Source: JAICND01 sp035281425 (GTDB taxonomy: Bacteria; Actinomycetota; Acidimicrobiia; Spongiisociales; ZC4RG35). From it: a stretch of 11,157 nucleotides of DNA. The stretch covers positions 1 to 11,157 of the forward strand of contig DATEDX010000129.1 in the NCBI GenBank assembly GCA_035281425.1, in the 5' to 3' direction. The translations under genes and the position numbers were made by a program. Under the pieces are notes generated by a model. It worked only from the letters and a program-made list of their open reading frames with translations, had not been told where the DNA came from and made no database searches. Position 1 is the stretch's first letter; each line of letters starts with the position of its first letter. This document shows positions 1 through 5,471 of the stretch, piece after piece.

Positions 1-1
1 G

Positions 2-109
2 ACGGGTCGGGTGGTGTTGGTGGCCACTGATTACGTCGAGATCGCGGAGCGCGACCGTCGGGTGCTGCTTCCTTTGGCTTCCCTCGCCGCCGTCATCCGG
101 CCCCGATAA
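2..109 (+). CDS. 3' end of an unrecognised gene (partial, cut by window start)
   Basis: An open frame runs in from the left edge and ends at TAA 107-109, giving 35 residues that read ...GRVVLVATDYVEIAERD...LLPLASLAAVIRPR. The alternation of short beta-strand-like hydrophobic stretches, followed by a 'vplasiaaV' type ending, resembles the C-terminus of small barrel-like conserved actinobacterial proteins. That resemblance is from memory and too weak to name a family. The following 92 bp carry no other gene, and the next gene converges on it from the opposite strand. The piece could also be a chance open frame, since it is short, but its amino-acid composition is protein-like. Confidence 0.45.
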   Translation, partial: TGRVVLVATDYVEIAERDRRVLLPLASLAAVIRPR

Positions 110-133
110 CCGAATTGCGCTTCCGACCACCCC

Positions 134-158
134 ATCTCCTCGCCAACTACGAGGAGGT
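134..158. terminator. Hairpin between convergent genes, possible terminator
   Basis: CTCCTCG (136-142) and CGAGGAG (150-156) form a perfect 7-bp stem around a 7-nt loop. One A-T pair and one wobble pair extend it to 134-158. It lies between the stop codons of two convergent genes (109 and 202). It is followed by an A/T-rich stretch (158-180) but not by a clean T run, so calling it a terminator is an inference from position and structure. Confidence 0.4.
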
Positions 159-201
159 TACGGTATTTAATCAATATTAGCAATAGGTCTGGTTCGGCGG
201 C

Positions 202-432
202 TTAGGAACGCCGTTCGGAGGCGGCGGGGCGGGTCTCGGGCTGGGCTGGGTGGGCCTTCAAGAACTCGAAGATCTCGTCACGGAAGAAACGGAAAGTGCG
301 CCCGCCGGGCAGTTTGTAGGCGGGGAGGCGCCCTTCGCGGGCGTAGCGCCGCACCATCTGCACGTTCATCCCCAGCAGGTCGGCCACCTGGGCTGCATCC
401 AGGATCGGGGGCAGCTCGCTCGGCTCCGCCAT
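202..432 (-). CDS. Small HTH DNA-binding protein, BldC/excisionase-like (MerR-type winged helix)
   Basis: The product is 76 residues and almost entirely one helix-turn-helix domain. Residues about 10-30 (ILDAAQVADLLGMNVQMVRRY) are the HTH, followed by AREGRLPAYKLPGGRTFRF, the typical beta-wing with its GG turn, and an Asp-Glu-Ile helix (DEIFEFLKAH). This is the pattern of excisionase-type/BldC-like regulators (known family property: they bind DNA as single small domains, often cooperatively). Two Met codons are adjacent. The inner one (430-432) sits 6 nt after an AAAGGAGG ribosome site, while the outer one (433-435) leaves only 3 nt, so the inner start is preferred. The gene is divergent from bpa across about 115 bp. 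Being an orthologue of BldC itself is not shown; a regulator of the neighbouring genes or a phage-type excisionase remnant are alternatives. No integrase is visible. Confidence 0.85.
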   Translation of the reverse strand: MAEPSELPPILDAAQVADLLGMNVQMVRRYAREGRLPAYKLPGGRTFRFFRDEIFEFLKAHPAQPETRPAASERRS

Positions 433-435
433 CAT

Positions 436-557
436 CGTCCTCCTTTGTTCTTTGAAGCGAGCTTATGGTGGCTGAAGGCATAGGGGAAGAGGGTTGTCCG
501 ACGGTCTCACCATGATTCATTTGAGGAGTAACCCACTCGAGATCTCGGTTGGCTGGC
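436..557. promoter_or_regulatory. Divergent intergenic region between HTH gene and bpa
   Basis: This gap must hold the promoters for both divergent genes. I see the AAAGGAGG ribosome site of the HTH gene (reverse strand, about 439-446). A GAGGAG at 523-528 on the + strand lies about 30 nt before the first plausible bpa ATG, too far to serve it. No convincing -35/-10 pair could be picked out by eye. Confidence 0.35.
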
Positions 558-1073
558 ATGCAACCTCGCTGCCACCAACCTCGGTACCCTGGCCCGGTGA
601 CTTCATCACCTACCGCCGTACCCCCCGATGCCGTCGAGACGCAACCGGTCGAAGCCCTGCCCGAAGATTCCAACGTCATTCGCTCCCCGAGCAAGCTGAT
701 CAGAATCGCCTCCATGACTCGGGCCATGTTGGAGGAGGTGCGTCACGCTCCCCTCGACGATCAGGGCCGGGCCCGGCTGGCGGCAGTGCATGGGGCCACC
801 CTCGACGAGTTGCGAGAGATGCTTCCCGAGGAACTGCTCGACGAGTTCAACGAGATCATGGTGCCGCTCAACGAGCAGGCGCCCTCGGAGGCCGAGTTGA
901 GGATTGCCCAGGCTCAACTCATCGGGTGGCTCGAGGGTCTCTTTCACGGGATCCAAGCCTCGCTCTTCAGCCAGCAGATGGCGGCCCAAGCCCAACTCCA
1001 GGAGATGCAGCGGCGCGCCCTCGGCAAAGGTGACGGTGAGCCCCAGAAAGAAGGCTCCGGCCTCTACCTCTAA
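558..1073 (+). CDS. bpa: Bacterial proteasome activator Bpa/PafE (DUF2587 family)
   Basis: The product is about 171 residues and strongly resembles mycobacterial Bpa (PafE, Rv3780): SPSKLIRIASMTRAMLEEVR, APLDDQGRARL, then the highly conserved ELRIAQAQLIGWLEGLFHGIQ and SQQMAAQAQLQEM helices. The protein ends in Leu-Tyr-Leu, a hydrophobic-Tyr-X (Hb-Y-X) tail preceded by Gly; mycobacterial Bpa ends GQYL. Known of the family: dodecameric rings dock the C-terminal tail on the 20S proteasome alpha ring and open its gate for ATP-independent degradation. The N-terminal ~45 residues are Pro-rich and probably disordered. The start is uncertain: TTG 549, ATG 558 and GTG 597 are all in frame after the stop at 522, and none has a good ribosome site. 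ATG 558 is a compromise. No other proteasome gene (prcBA, pup, arc/mpa) is in the window, which is normal because bpa is often solitary. Confidence 0.93.
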   Translation: MQPRCHQPRYPGPVTSSPTAVPPDAVETQPVEALPEDSNVIRSPSKLIRIASMTRAMLEEVRHAPLDDQGRARLAAVHGATLDELREMLPEELLDEFNEIMVPLNEQAPSEAELRIAQAQLIGWLEGLFHGIQASLFSQQMAAQAQLQEMQRRALGKGDGEPQKEGSGLYL

Positions 1074-1141
1074 CCGGCCTCGCCCTTGCTGGCGCCCGCA
1101 AAAACCCGCACAGAGGGGTCGCCCCCATCGTTCTGTGAAGA

Positions 1142-1166
1142 TTTTTACGTCGCCACGACGTAAAAA
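1142..1166. terminator. Bidirectional intrinsic terminator hairpin, repeat copy 1
   Basis: TTTTTACGTCG (1142-1152) and CGACGTAAAAA (1156-1166) are exact reverse complements around a 3-nt CCA loop. The distal stem pairs are A/T runs, so a transcript from either side meets a GC-containing stem followed by U residues. It sits 69 bp after the bpa stop and 75 bp after the whiB stop, the expected place for a shared terminator of convergent genes. Confidence 0.7.
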
Positions 1167-1201
1167 GCTGCACAGATGTCGGGCGCTCACCGTTCCGTGA
1201 A

Positions 1202-1230
1202 GATTTTTCCGTCGCTACGACGTAAAAATC
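1202..1230. terminator. Bidirectional intrinsic terminator hairpin, repeat copy 2
   Basis: The second copy of the palindrome pairs GATTTTT-CCGTCG (1202-1214) with CGACG-T-AAAAATC (1218-1230) around CTA. There is a single C/T mismatch (1209/1223) but two extra outer pairs compared with copy 1. It begins 10 bp past the whiB stop on the reverse strand and is probably the main terminator for whiB. Confidence 0.65.
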
Positions 1231-1240
1231 CGCGCAGGTG

Positions 1241-1516
1241 TCAGCTGACCTTGCGGGCGGCGACGGTCCGGGCCCGGCGCACCCGGCGGCGCTCCCTCTC
1301 CGACATCCCTCCCCAGATGCCGAATTTCTCACCGTTGACGATGGCGTAGTCAAGGCACTGATCTTTGACCTCGCAGGCGTTGCAGATCGCTTTCGCCTTA
1401 CGAGTCGACGCGCCCCGCTCGGGGAAGAACAAGTCGGCGTCGGCTCCGCGGCAGTTGGCGTAGTCCTGCCAGGCCAGTTCCCCGATCGCCAGCGCCTCGA
1501 TCAGCTTCCCTTGCAC
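1241..1516 (-). CDS. whiB: WhiB-family iron-sulfur transcriptional regulator (WhiB/WhiB2-like)
   Basis: WhiB-like proteins carry a nitric-oxide- and oxygen-sensitive [4Fe-4S] cluster and act as transcription regulators, usually by binding the primary sigma factor (family knowledge). From the GTG at 1514-1516 the product is 91 residues. The cluster ligands are Cys22, Cys45, Cys48 and Cys54 (C-x22-C-x2-C-x5-C). The turn motif FGIWGG is at about residues 65-70, and a basic C-terminus (SERERRRVRRAR) is the DNA-contacting tail. FFPERGASTRKAK and the GIWGGMSERERRR stretch resemble Streptomyces WhiB / mycobacterial WhiB2. The GTG at 1516 is preferred because AAAGGGAGG lies 5 nt upstream. An in-frame GTG at 1582 would add 22 residues but has no ribosome site and would sit directly against a candidate operator. 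The gene converges on bpa and diverges from sdhC. Confidence 0.92.
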   Translation of the reverse strand: MQGKLIEALAIGELAWQDYANCRGADADLFFPERGASTRKAKAICNACEVKDQCLDYAIVNGEKFGIWGGMSERERRRVRRARTVAARKVS

Positions 1517-1548
1517 GCCGGCCTCCCTTTCACGTTGGGCTGCCTCAT
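1501..1548 (-). CDS. Possible leader ORF of 15 codons overlapping the whiB start
   Basis: On the reverse strand a GGGAGGGGAG ribosome site is followed after 6 nt by ATG (1546-1548). It opens a 15-codon frame (MRQPNVKGRPACKGS) that ends at TGA 1501-1503, just inside whiB. The frame differs from whiB and overlaps its GTG start region by 16 nt, and it contains the whiB ribosome site AAAGGGAGG. The arrangement fits a leader peptide giving translational coupling. No protein family is recognisable; it could also be a chance ORF if whiB really starts at 1582. Confidence 0.4.
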   Translation of the reverse strand: MRQPNVKGRPACKGS

Positions 1549-1587
1549 GGGCTGCTCCCCTCCCTAGGTACACGCTCCTCACACGCG

Positions 1588-1610
1588 TGTAATTACAAGT
1601 TTGTAATTGT
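1588..1610. promoter_or_regulatory. Candidate operator: 18-bp perfect dyad between whiB and sdhC
   Basis: AATTACAA (1591-1598), GT, TTGTAATT (1601-1608) is a perfect inverted repeat. It overlaps a second palindrome, TGTAATTACA (1588-1597), and a direct repeat of TGTAATT (1588 and 1602). It is conspicuously A/T-rich in GC-rich surroundings. It lies in the divergent whiB/sdhC intergenic region, 72 bp from the preferred whiB start and about 120 bp from the sdhC start. The size and symmetry fit a dimeric repressor site; the protein that binds it is unknown. ACACGCGTGT (1581-1590) is a further adjacent palindrome. Confidence 0.5.
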
Positions 1611-1728
1611 CGTACTTCTTACCCGCGCCGTCAAGAGGGAGGTGTTAGGACCGGCGGCCCAAGGCAAACGCCATCACGATCGACGGGAGTTGGAGTGCGA
1701 TGCGGGCGCGCTTTAATGAGGGCAACCC

Positions 1729-2469
1729 GTGAGCACGCTCACCGACACCGCCACCCGAAGACGGCTCCCCTTCCCTCTGGAGTTCTACCGGTCGGCGGTC
1801 GGCAAGAAATGGGTGATGGCGGTGACCGGTCTGCTGCTCATTGGCTTCGTCGTCTCCCATCTCATCGGCAACCTCAAGATCTTCTTGCCCATTGAGCCCA
1901 GTGGGGTCTACGAGATCGATGAATACGGCCACGCCCTCCGCGAACTGTTCTACCCGATCCTCCCCCGCCACATCTTCTTGTGGCTGATGCGGATCGGCCT
2001 GATCCTGGTGATCGCCCTCCACGTCCACGCCGCGGTGGGCCTCACCTTCATCAATCACCGGGCCCGACCCCTCGACTACCAGGGTCCCCGCCACTACCTG
2101 GTGGCCAACTACGCCTCCCGCACCATGCGCTGGAGCGGGTTCATCGTCCTCGCCTACATCTTCTTCCACCTCGCCGACTTCACCTGGGGGATCCAGCCCT
2201 TCGCCCCCGCCGAGTGGGCCCGGGGCGACATCCACAACAACTTCATCCACACCTTCAGCCGGCCCCCGGTCACCGCCTTCTACGTCGTCGCCAACCTGCT
2301 CTTAGGGGTCCACCTCTTCCACGGCGCCTGGTCGATGTTCCAGAGCCTGGGCTGGAACCACCCCCGCTTCAACCCCTGGCGGCGCTGGTTCGCCATCGCC
2401 CTCGCCACCCTCATCACCGTCGGCAACATCTCCATGCCCCTCGCCGTCCAGTTTGGAGTCATCACATGA
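1729..2469 (+). CDS. sdhC: Succinate dehydrogenase/fumarate reductase cytochrome b subunit (b558 family)
   Basis: This is the membrane anchor of complex II, carrying haem b and passing electrons between the iron-sulfur subunit and the quinone pool. The 246-residue product has five hydrophobic segments (about 29-52, 84-107, 136-157, 182-205 and 220-243), as in the single-polypeptide, five-helix di-haem b558 family of Bacillus and many actinobacteria. Candidate axial haem ligands are His44 (FVVSHLIGN), His98/His100 (ALHVHAAVG), His147 (FFHLAD) and His195/His198 (GVHLFHGAW). The start is GTG 1729, with GAGGG 1718-1722 placed 6 nt upstream. The stop overlaps the sdhA ATG by 4 bp (ATGA), indicating translational coupling. 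No separate sdhD is needed for this family, and none is seen. Confidence 0.94.
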   Translation: MSTLTDTATRRRLPFPLEFYRSAVGKKWVMAVTGLLLIGFVVSHLIGNLKIFLPIEPSGVYEIDEYGHALRELFYPILPRHIFLWLMRIGLILVIALHVHAAVGLTFINHRARPLDYQGPRHYLVANYASRTMRWSGFIVLAYIFFHLADFTWGIQPFAPAEWARGDIHNNFIHTFSRPPVTAFYVVANLLLGVHLFHGAWSMFQSLGWNHPRFNPWRRWFAIALATLITVGNISMPLAVQFGVIT

Positions 2470-4382
2470 CCGTCGAACTCGACTCCAAAGCCCCCCCCGG
2501 CCCGATGGAGGACCGCTGGGAGAACCACAAGAGTTCCATTCGCCTCGTCAACCCCAACAACAAGCGGCGCTTCAAGATCCTCATCGTCGGCTCGGGGCTG
2601 GCCGGCGCCTCCGCCGCCGCCACCCTGGCCGAACTCGGCTACCAGGTGGAGGTCTTCACCTATCACGACTCCCCCCGCCGGGCCCACTCCATCGCCGCCC
2701 AGGGAGGAATCAACGCCGCCAAGAACTACCGCAACGACGGCGACTCCATCTACCGACTCTTCTACGACACCGTCAAAGGAGGCGACTTCCGATCCCGGGA
2801 GGCCAACGTCTACCGGCTGGCGGAGGTGTCGGTCAACATCATCGACCAGGCCGTCGCCCAAGGGGTCCCCTTCGCCCGGGAGTACGGCGGGCTGCTCGAC
2901 AACCGCTCTTTCGGTGGCGCCCAGGTCTCCCGCACCTTCTACGCCCGCGGTCAGACCGGCCAGCAACTCCTCCTCGGCGCCTACCAGCAGATGATGCGCC
3001 AGGTCAAGACCGGCACGGTGGTGGTGCATACCCGTAGCGAGATGCTCGACGTGGTGGTCAAAGAGGGAAGGGCGGTGGGCATCGTCACCCGGGATCTCCT
3101 CACCGGAGACATCGGCCGCCACTCCGGCCACGCCGTGGTCCTCGCCACCGGGGGCTACTCCAACGTCTTCTTTCTCTCCACCAATGCCAAGGCCTGCAAC
3201 ACCTCCGCCATCTGGCGAGCTCACCGCCGGGGGGCCGCCTTCGCCAACCCCTGCTTCACCCAGATCCACCCCACCTGCATCCCCCAAAACGACGAGTTCC
3301 AGTCGAAGCTCACCCTGATGTCCGAGTCGCTTCGCAACGATGGCCGCATCTGGGTGCCGAAACAGATCGGCGACGAGCGGCCCCCGCAGGCGATCCCGGC
3401 CACAGAACGCGACTACTTCCTCGAGCGGATGTATCCCGCCTTCGGCAACCTTGTCCCCCGCGACGTCGCCTCCCGGGCGGTGAAGCGGATGGTCGACTCG
3501 GGTCGGGGGGTGGGACCACGGAAGAACGGCGTCTACCTCGATTTCGCCGACGCCATCACCCGTCTCGGCCCCGCCACCATCGACGAGCGGTACGGAAACC
3601 TCTTCGAGATGTACGACCGCATCACCGACGAGAACCCCTACGCCATGCCGATGCGCATCTACCCCGCCCCCCACTACACCATGGGCGGGCTTTGGGTGGA
3701 CTACAACCTCATGACCACGATCCCCGGCCTCTACGCCATCGGCGAAGCCAACTTCTCCGATCACGGCGCCAACCGCCTCGGCGCCTCCGCCCTCATGCAG
3801 GGTCTGGCCGACGGCTACTTCGTGCTCCCCTACACCCTCGGCGACTACCTGGCCGGGCTCCTCAACCAGCCGCTGGTCCCCACCGACGATCCCGACTTCG
3901 GAGCGGTGGAGAGGGAAGTGGCGGATCGGGTGGCGGGATACCTCGGAGCCGGGGGCACCCGCACCGTGGACTGGTTCCACCGCGAGTTGGGGAAGATCAT
4001 GTGGGAGTACTGCGGGATGAGCCGCGACCGCACCGGTCTTGAGAAGGCCCTGTCGGAGATTCCCGCCCTCTACGAGGAGTTCAACAAAGATCTTCGGGTG
4101 CTGGGCACCAACGAGGAGCTCAACCAGTCGCTGGAGAAGGCGGGCCGGGTCGACGACTTCTTCCAACTGGCCGAGTTGACCTGTATCGATGCCCTCCACC
4201 GGGAGGAGTCGTGCGGGGGCCACTTCCGCGAAGAGCACCAGACCCCGGAAGGGGAGGCGTTGCGCGACGACGACAACTTCGCCTACGTGGCCGCCTGGGA
4301 ATGGACCGGCGGAGAACCCCAACTCCACAAGGAGCAACTCGTGTTCGAGGAGGCCCACCCCAGCACGAGGTCCTACAAATGA
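2466..4382 (+). CDS. sdhA: Succinate dehydrogenase flavoprotein subunit
   Basis: This subunit oxidises succinate to fumarate (or the reverse) on a covalently bound FAD, on the membrane-facing domain of complex II. The 638-residue product has the FAD-binding motif ILIVGSGLAGASAA (GxGxxG at 42-47). HSIAAQGGINAA follows, where His74 is the expected covalent FAD attachment residue. Active-site elements include IHPT (268-270), VPRDVASRA with the likely catalytic Arg332, and APHYTMGGL with His403. IPGLYAIGEANFSDHGANRLG is the C-terminal FAD contact. Length and motif spellings match the longer Bacillus/Actinobacteria-type SdhA paired with a b558 SdhC. ATG 2466 is chosen because TGGAG lies 8 nt upstream and it overlaps the sdhC stop; the frame stays open back to 1980, but that part is a shadow of sdhC. 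A structured 106-bp spacer separates it from sdhB. Confidence 0.97.
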   Translation: MTVELDSKAPPGPMEDRWENHKSSIRLVNPNNKRRFKILIVGSGLAGASAAATLAELGYQVEVFTYHDSPRRAHSIAAQGGINAAKNYRNDGDSIYRLFYDTVKGGDFRSREANVYRLAEVSVNIIDQAVAQGVPFAREYGGLLDNRSFGGAQVSRTFYARGQTGQQLLLGAYQQMMRQVKTGTVVVHTRSEMLDVVVKEGRAVGIVTRDLLTGDIGRHSGHAVVLATGGYSNVFFLSTNAKACNTSAIWRAHRRGAAFANPCFTQIHPTCIPQNDEFQSKLTLMSESLRNDGRIWVPKQIGDERPPQAIPATERDYFLERMYPAFGNLVPRDVASRAVKRMVDSGRGVGPRKNGVYLDFADAITRLGPATIDERYGNLFEMYDRITDENPYAMPMRIYPAPHYTMGGLWVDYNLMTTIPGLYAIGEANFSDHGANRLGASALMQGLADGYFVLPYTLGDYLAGLLNQPLVPTDDPDFGAVEREVADRVAGYLGAGGTRTVDWFHRELGKIMWEYCGMSRDRTGLEKALSEIPALYEEFNKDLRVLGTNEELNQSLEKAGRVDDFFQLAELTCIDALHREESCGGHFREEHQTPEGEALRDDDNFAYVAAWEWTGGEPQLHKEQLVFEEAHPSTRSYK

Positions 4383-4488
4383 GCCGGAAGCCGGCAGACG
4401 GAAGACGGAAGTTGCCGGTCTTCCTCCCCCAGGAGGCCCGCCAGGGCCGACGTTGGGGGCGGTGGCCCGAAGGGCCGGAGGGGGCGCC
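4383..4488 (+). promoter_or_regulatory. Structured GC-rich spacer between sdhA and sdhB
   Basis: Several inverted repeats are packed into 106 bp. CCGGCA 4391-4396 pairs with TGCCGG 4413-4418, or alternatively GGAAGAC 4400-4406 pairs with GTCTTCC 4418-4424. CCCCCA 4426-4431 pairs with TGGGGG 4454-4459 and encloses GGCCC 4435-4439 / GGGCC 4444-4448. GGCCC 4464-4468 pairs with GGGCC 4472-4476 around GAA, ending exactly where the sdhB ribosome site GGAGGGGG (4477-4484) begins. There is no T run, so termination is unlikely. mRNA processing, differential stability, or control of sdhB translation are possible roles (inference). Confidence 0.5.
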
Positions 4489-5250
4489 CTGAGAATCACC
4501 CTTCAGGTCTGGCGGCAACCCTCACCCAGCGCGGCGGGCAGCTTCCGCACCTACATGGTGGAAGACATCTCCCCCGAGATGTCGTTCCTAGAGATGCTCG
4601 ACGTCCTCAACGACCGCCTCACCAACCAAGGCGAGGACCCCATCGCTTTCGAGCACGACTGCCGAGAAGGCATCTGCGGAAGCTGCGGGGTGATGATCGA
4701 CGGGCAGGCCCACGGCCCCCAGCTCGGCACCGCCACCTGTCAACTGCATATGCGCAAGTTCCCCGACGGCGCCACCATCGCCGTCGAACCGTGGCGCGCA
4801 GCCGCCTTCCCGGTCATCAAGGACCTGGTGGTGGATCGCTCCGCCTTGGACCGGATCATTACCGCCGGCGGTTTCATCTCCGCCAGCACCGGCTCGGCTC
4901 CCGACGCCAACCTCATCCCCATCCCCAAAGACCTGGCCGACACCGCCTTCGATGCCGCCGCCTGCATCGGCTGTGGCGCCTGCGTCGCCGCCTGTCCCAA
5001 CGGCGCCGCCCAACTCTTCACCGCCGCCAAAGCCTCCCACCTGAACATCCTCCCCCAGGGTCAGGCCGAGCGCTATTCGCGGGTCGAGGCGATGGTCGAC
5101 ACGATGGAAGACCTATTCGGTTCTTGTACCAATCACGGCGAGTGTGAGGCGGCCTGTCCCAAATCGATCTCCATCGACTTCATCGCCCTCCTCAATCGCG
5201 ACTACATCAAGGCCAAGGTGGCCAATCGCAAGCTGGTGACGGTCCGCTGA
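4489..5250 (+). CDS. sdhB: Succinate dehydrogenase iron-sulfur subunit, probable CTG start
   Basis: This subunit relays electrons from FAD to quinone through three iron-sulfur clusters. From CTG 4489 the product is 253 residues, beginning (M)RITLQVWRQ, just where SdhB proteins of this type begin. The [2Fe-2S] ligands are Cys58, Cys63, Cys66 and Cys84 (HDCREGICGSC...TC). The [4Fe-4S]/[3Fe-4S] region has C159-IGC-GAC-VAACP (159, 162, 165, 169) and C213-TNHGEC-EAACP (213, 219, 223). CTG is preferred because a full GGAGGGGG ribosome site lies at 4477-4484, about 7 nt from its core, and because family homology begins there. In-frame alternatives are GTG 4462 and TTG 4453; GTG 4462 lies at the edge of a hairpin and lacks a clear ribosome site. 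An annotation pipeline may well choose one of these. It is the last gene of the sdhCAB operon. Confidence 0.95.
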   Translation: MRITLQVWRQPSPSAAGSFRTYMVEDISPEMSFLEMLDVLNDRLTNQGEDPIAFEHDCREGICGSCGVMIDGQAHGPQLGTATCQLHMRKFPDGATIAVEPWRAAAFPVIKDLVVDRSALDRIITAGGFISASTGSAPDANLIPIPKDLADTAFDAAACIGCGACVAACPNGAAQLFTAAKASHLNILPQGQAERYSRVEAMVDTMEDLFGSCTNHGECEAACPKSISIDFIALLNRDYIKAKVANRKLVTVR

Positions 5251-5471
5251 CGATCGGTCGGCAGACCTATGGCGGTCGATGTTCCTTCTGGCAGGTTGAT
5301 GGTCGGGCGCGGGCAGACTTATTACCCGTTGGCGTCAGCGCGGAATTCTATGTAACACATAAGAATCTGGCGGTACTTGATTTGTTTGGGTCTCACGCCC
5401 TATCCCACCACTAGACTCCAGCGACCACTCTGAGTGGCAACGCTGGGTGGGCAAATGAAAAGGGAGTGGAC
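5251..5471 (+). promoter_or_regulatory. Intergenic region between sdhB and the tad array
   Basis: These 221 bp contain no convincing ORF and no obvious intrinsic terminator for sdhCAB. TATGT-AAC-ACATA (5349-5361) is a small dyad. The downstream half holds the hairpin listed separately, and the ribosome site AGGGAG (5461-5466) serves the GTG at 5472. A promoter for the tad array is expected here, but no clear -35/-10 pair was recognised. Confidence 0.4.
5404..5451 (+). promoter_or_regulatory. Nested hairpin in the likely 5' leader of the first tad group
   Basis: CCAGCG (5418-5423) pairs with CGCTGG (5441-5446), with an inner stem CCAC (5425-5428) / GTGG (5434-5437) closed by a TCTGA loop. Outside it, CCCACC (5404-5409) is complementary to GGTGGG (5446-5451). 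Together they form a stacked structure ending about 10 nt before the ribosome site of the GTG at 5472. Without a T run it is more likely a leader structure or protein-binding site than a terminator. Confidence 0.45.

Larger units (their letters stand above)
1098..1241. repeat. 62-bp-period tandem repeat (about 2.3 copies) with palindromic hairpins
   Basis: Matching segments recur at an exact offset of 62 bp. GCACAG lies at 1108 and 1170, with GCGCAG at 1232. CGTTCYGTGAAG lies at 1129 and 1191. The TTTTT-MCGTCG...CGACGTAAAAA palindrome lies at 1142 and 1204. The repeat fills most of the 167 bp between the stop codons of convergent bpa and whiB. The unit combines a variable GC-rich half with a strongly conserved palindromic half, as seen in REP-like intergenic elements. 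Whether further copies exist elsewhere in the genome cannot be judged from this window. Confidence 0.8.

Noticed and set aside
278..1190. Reverse-strand and alternative-frame ORFs over the HTH gene and bpa
   Set aside because: They read through the coding strands of two recognisable genes and have Arg/Gly/Pro-rich compositions typical of GC-rich shadows.
1098..1241. CRISPR array
   Set aside because: Only about two units with a 62-bp period, the unit itself is palindromic with no unique spacers, and no cas gene is present.
1980..2465. Upstream in-frame extension of sdhA
   Set aside because: It overlaps most of sdhC and reads as Pro/Arg/His-rich shadow sequence; ATG 2466 has a ribosome site and matches family length.
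4189..4488. Upstream in-frame extension of sdhB
   Set aside because: It lies partly inside sdhA and then in the hairpin-rich spacer; SdhB homology begins at 4489.
2280..4499. 739-codon antisense open frame opposite sdhA
   Set aside because: It is the complementary shadow of a high-GC gene: the sense strand encodes a complete SdhA with all motifs, and the antisense product is Gly/Val/Glu-rich low-complexity without any family resemblance.
5281..5380. Sigma-70-type promoter upstream of the tad array (TTGGCG at 5329 with TGTAAC near 5351)
   Set aside because: The -10 candidate is poor and the spacing does not fit well, so it is not listed as a feature.
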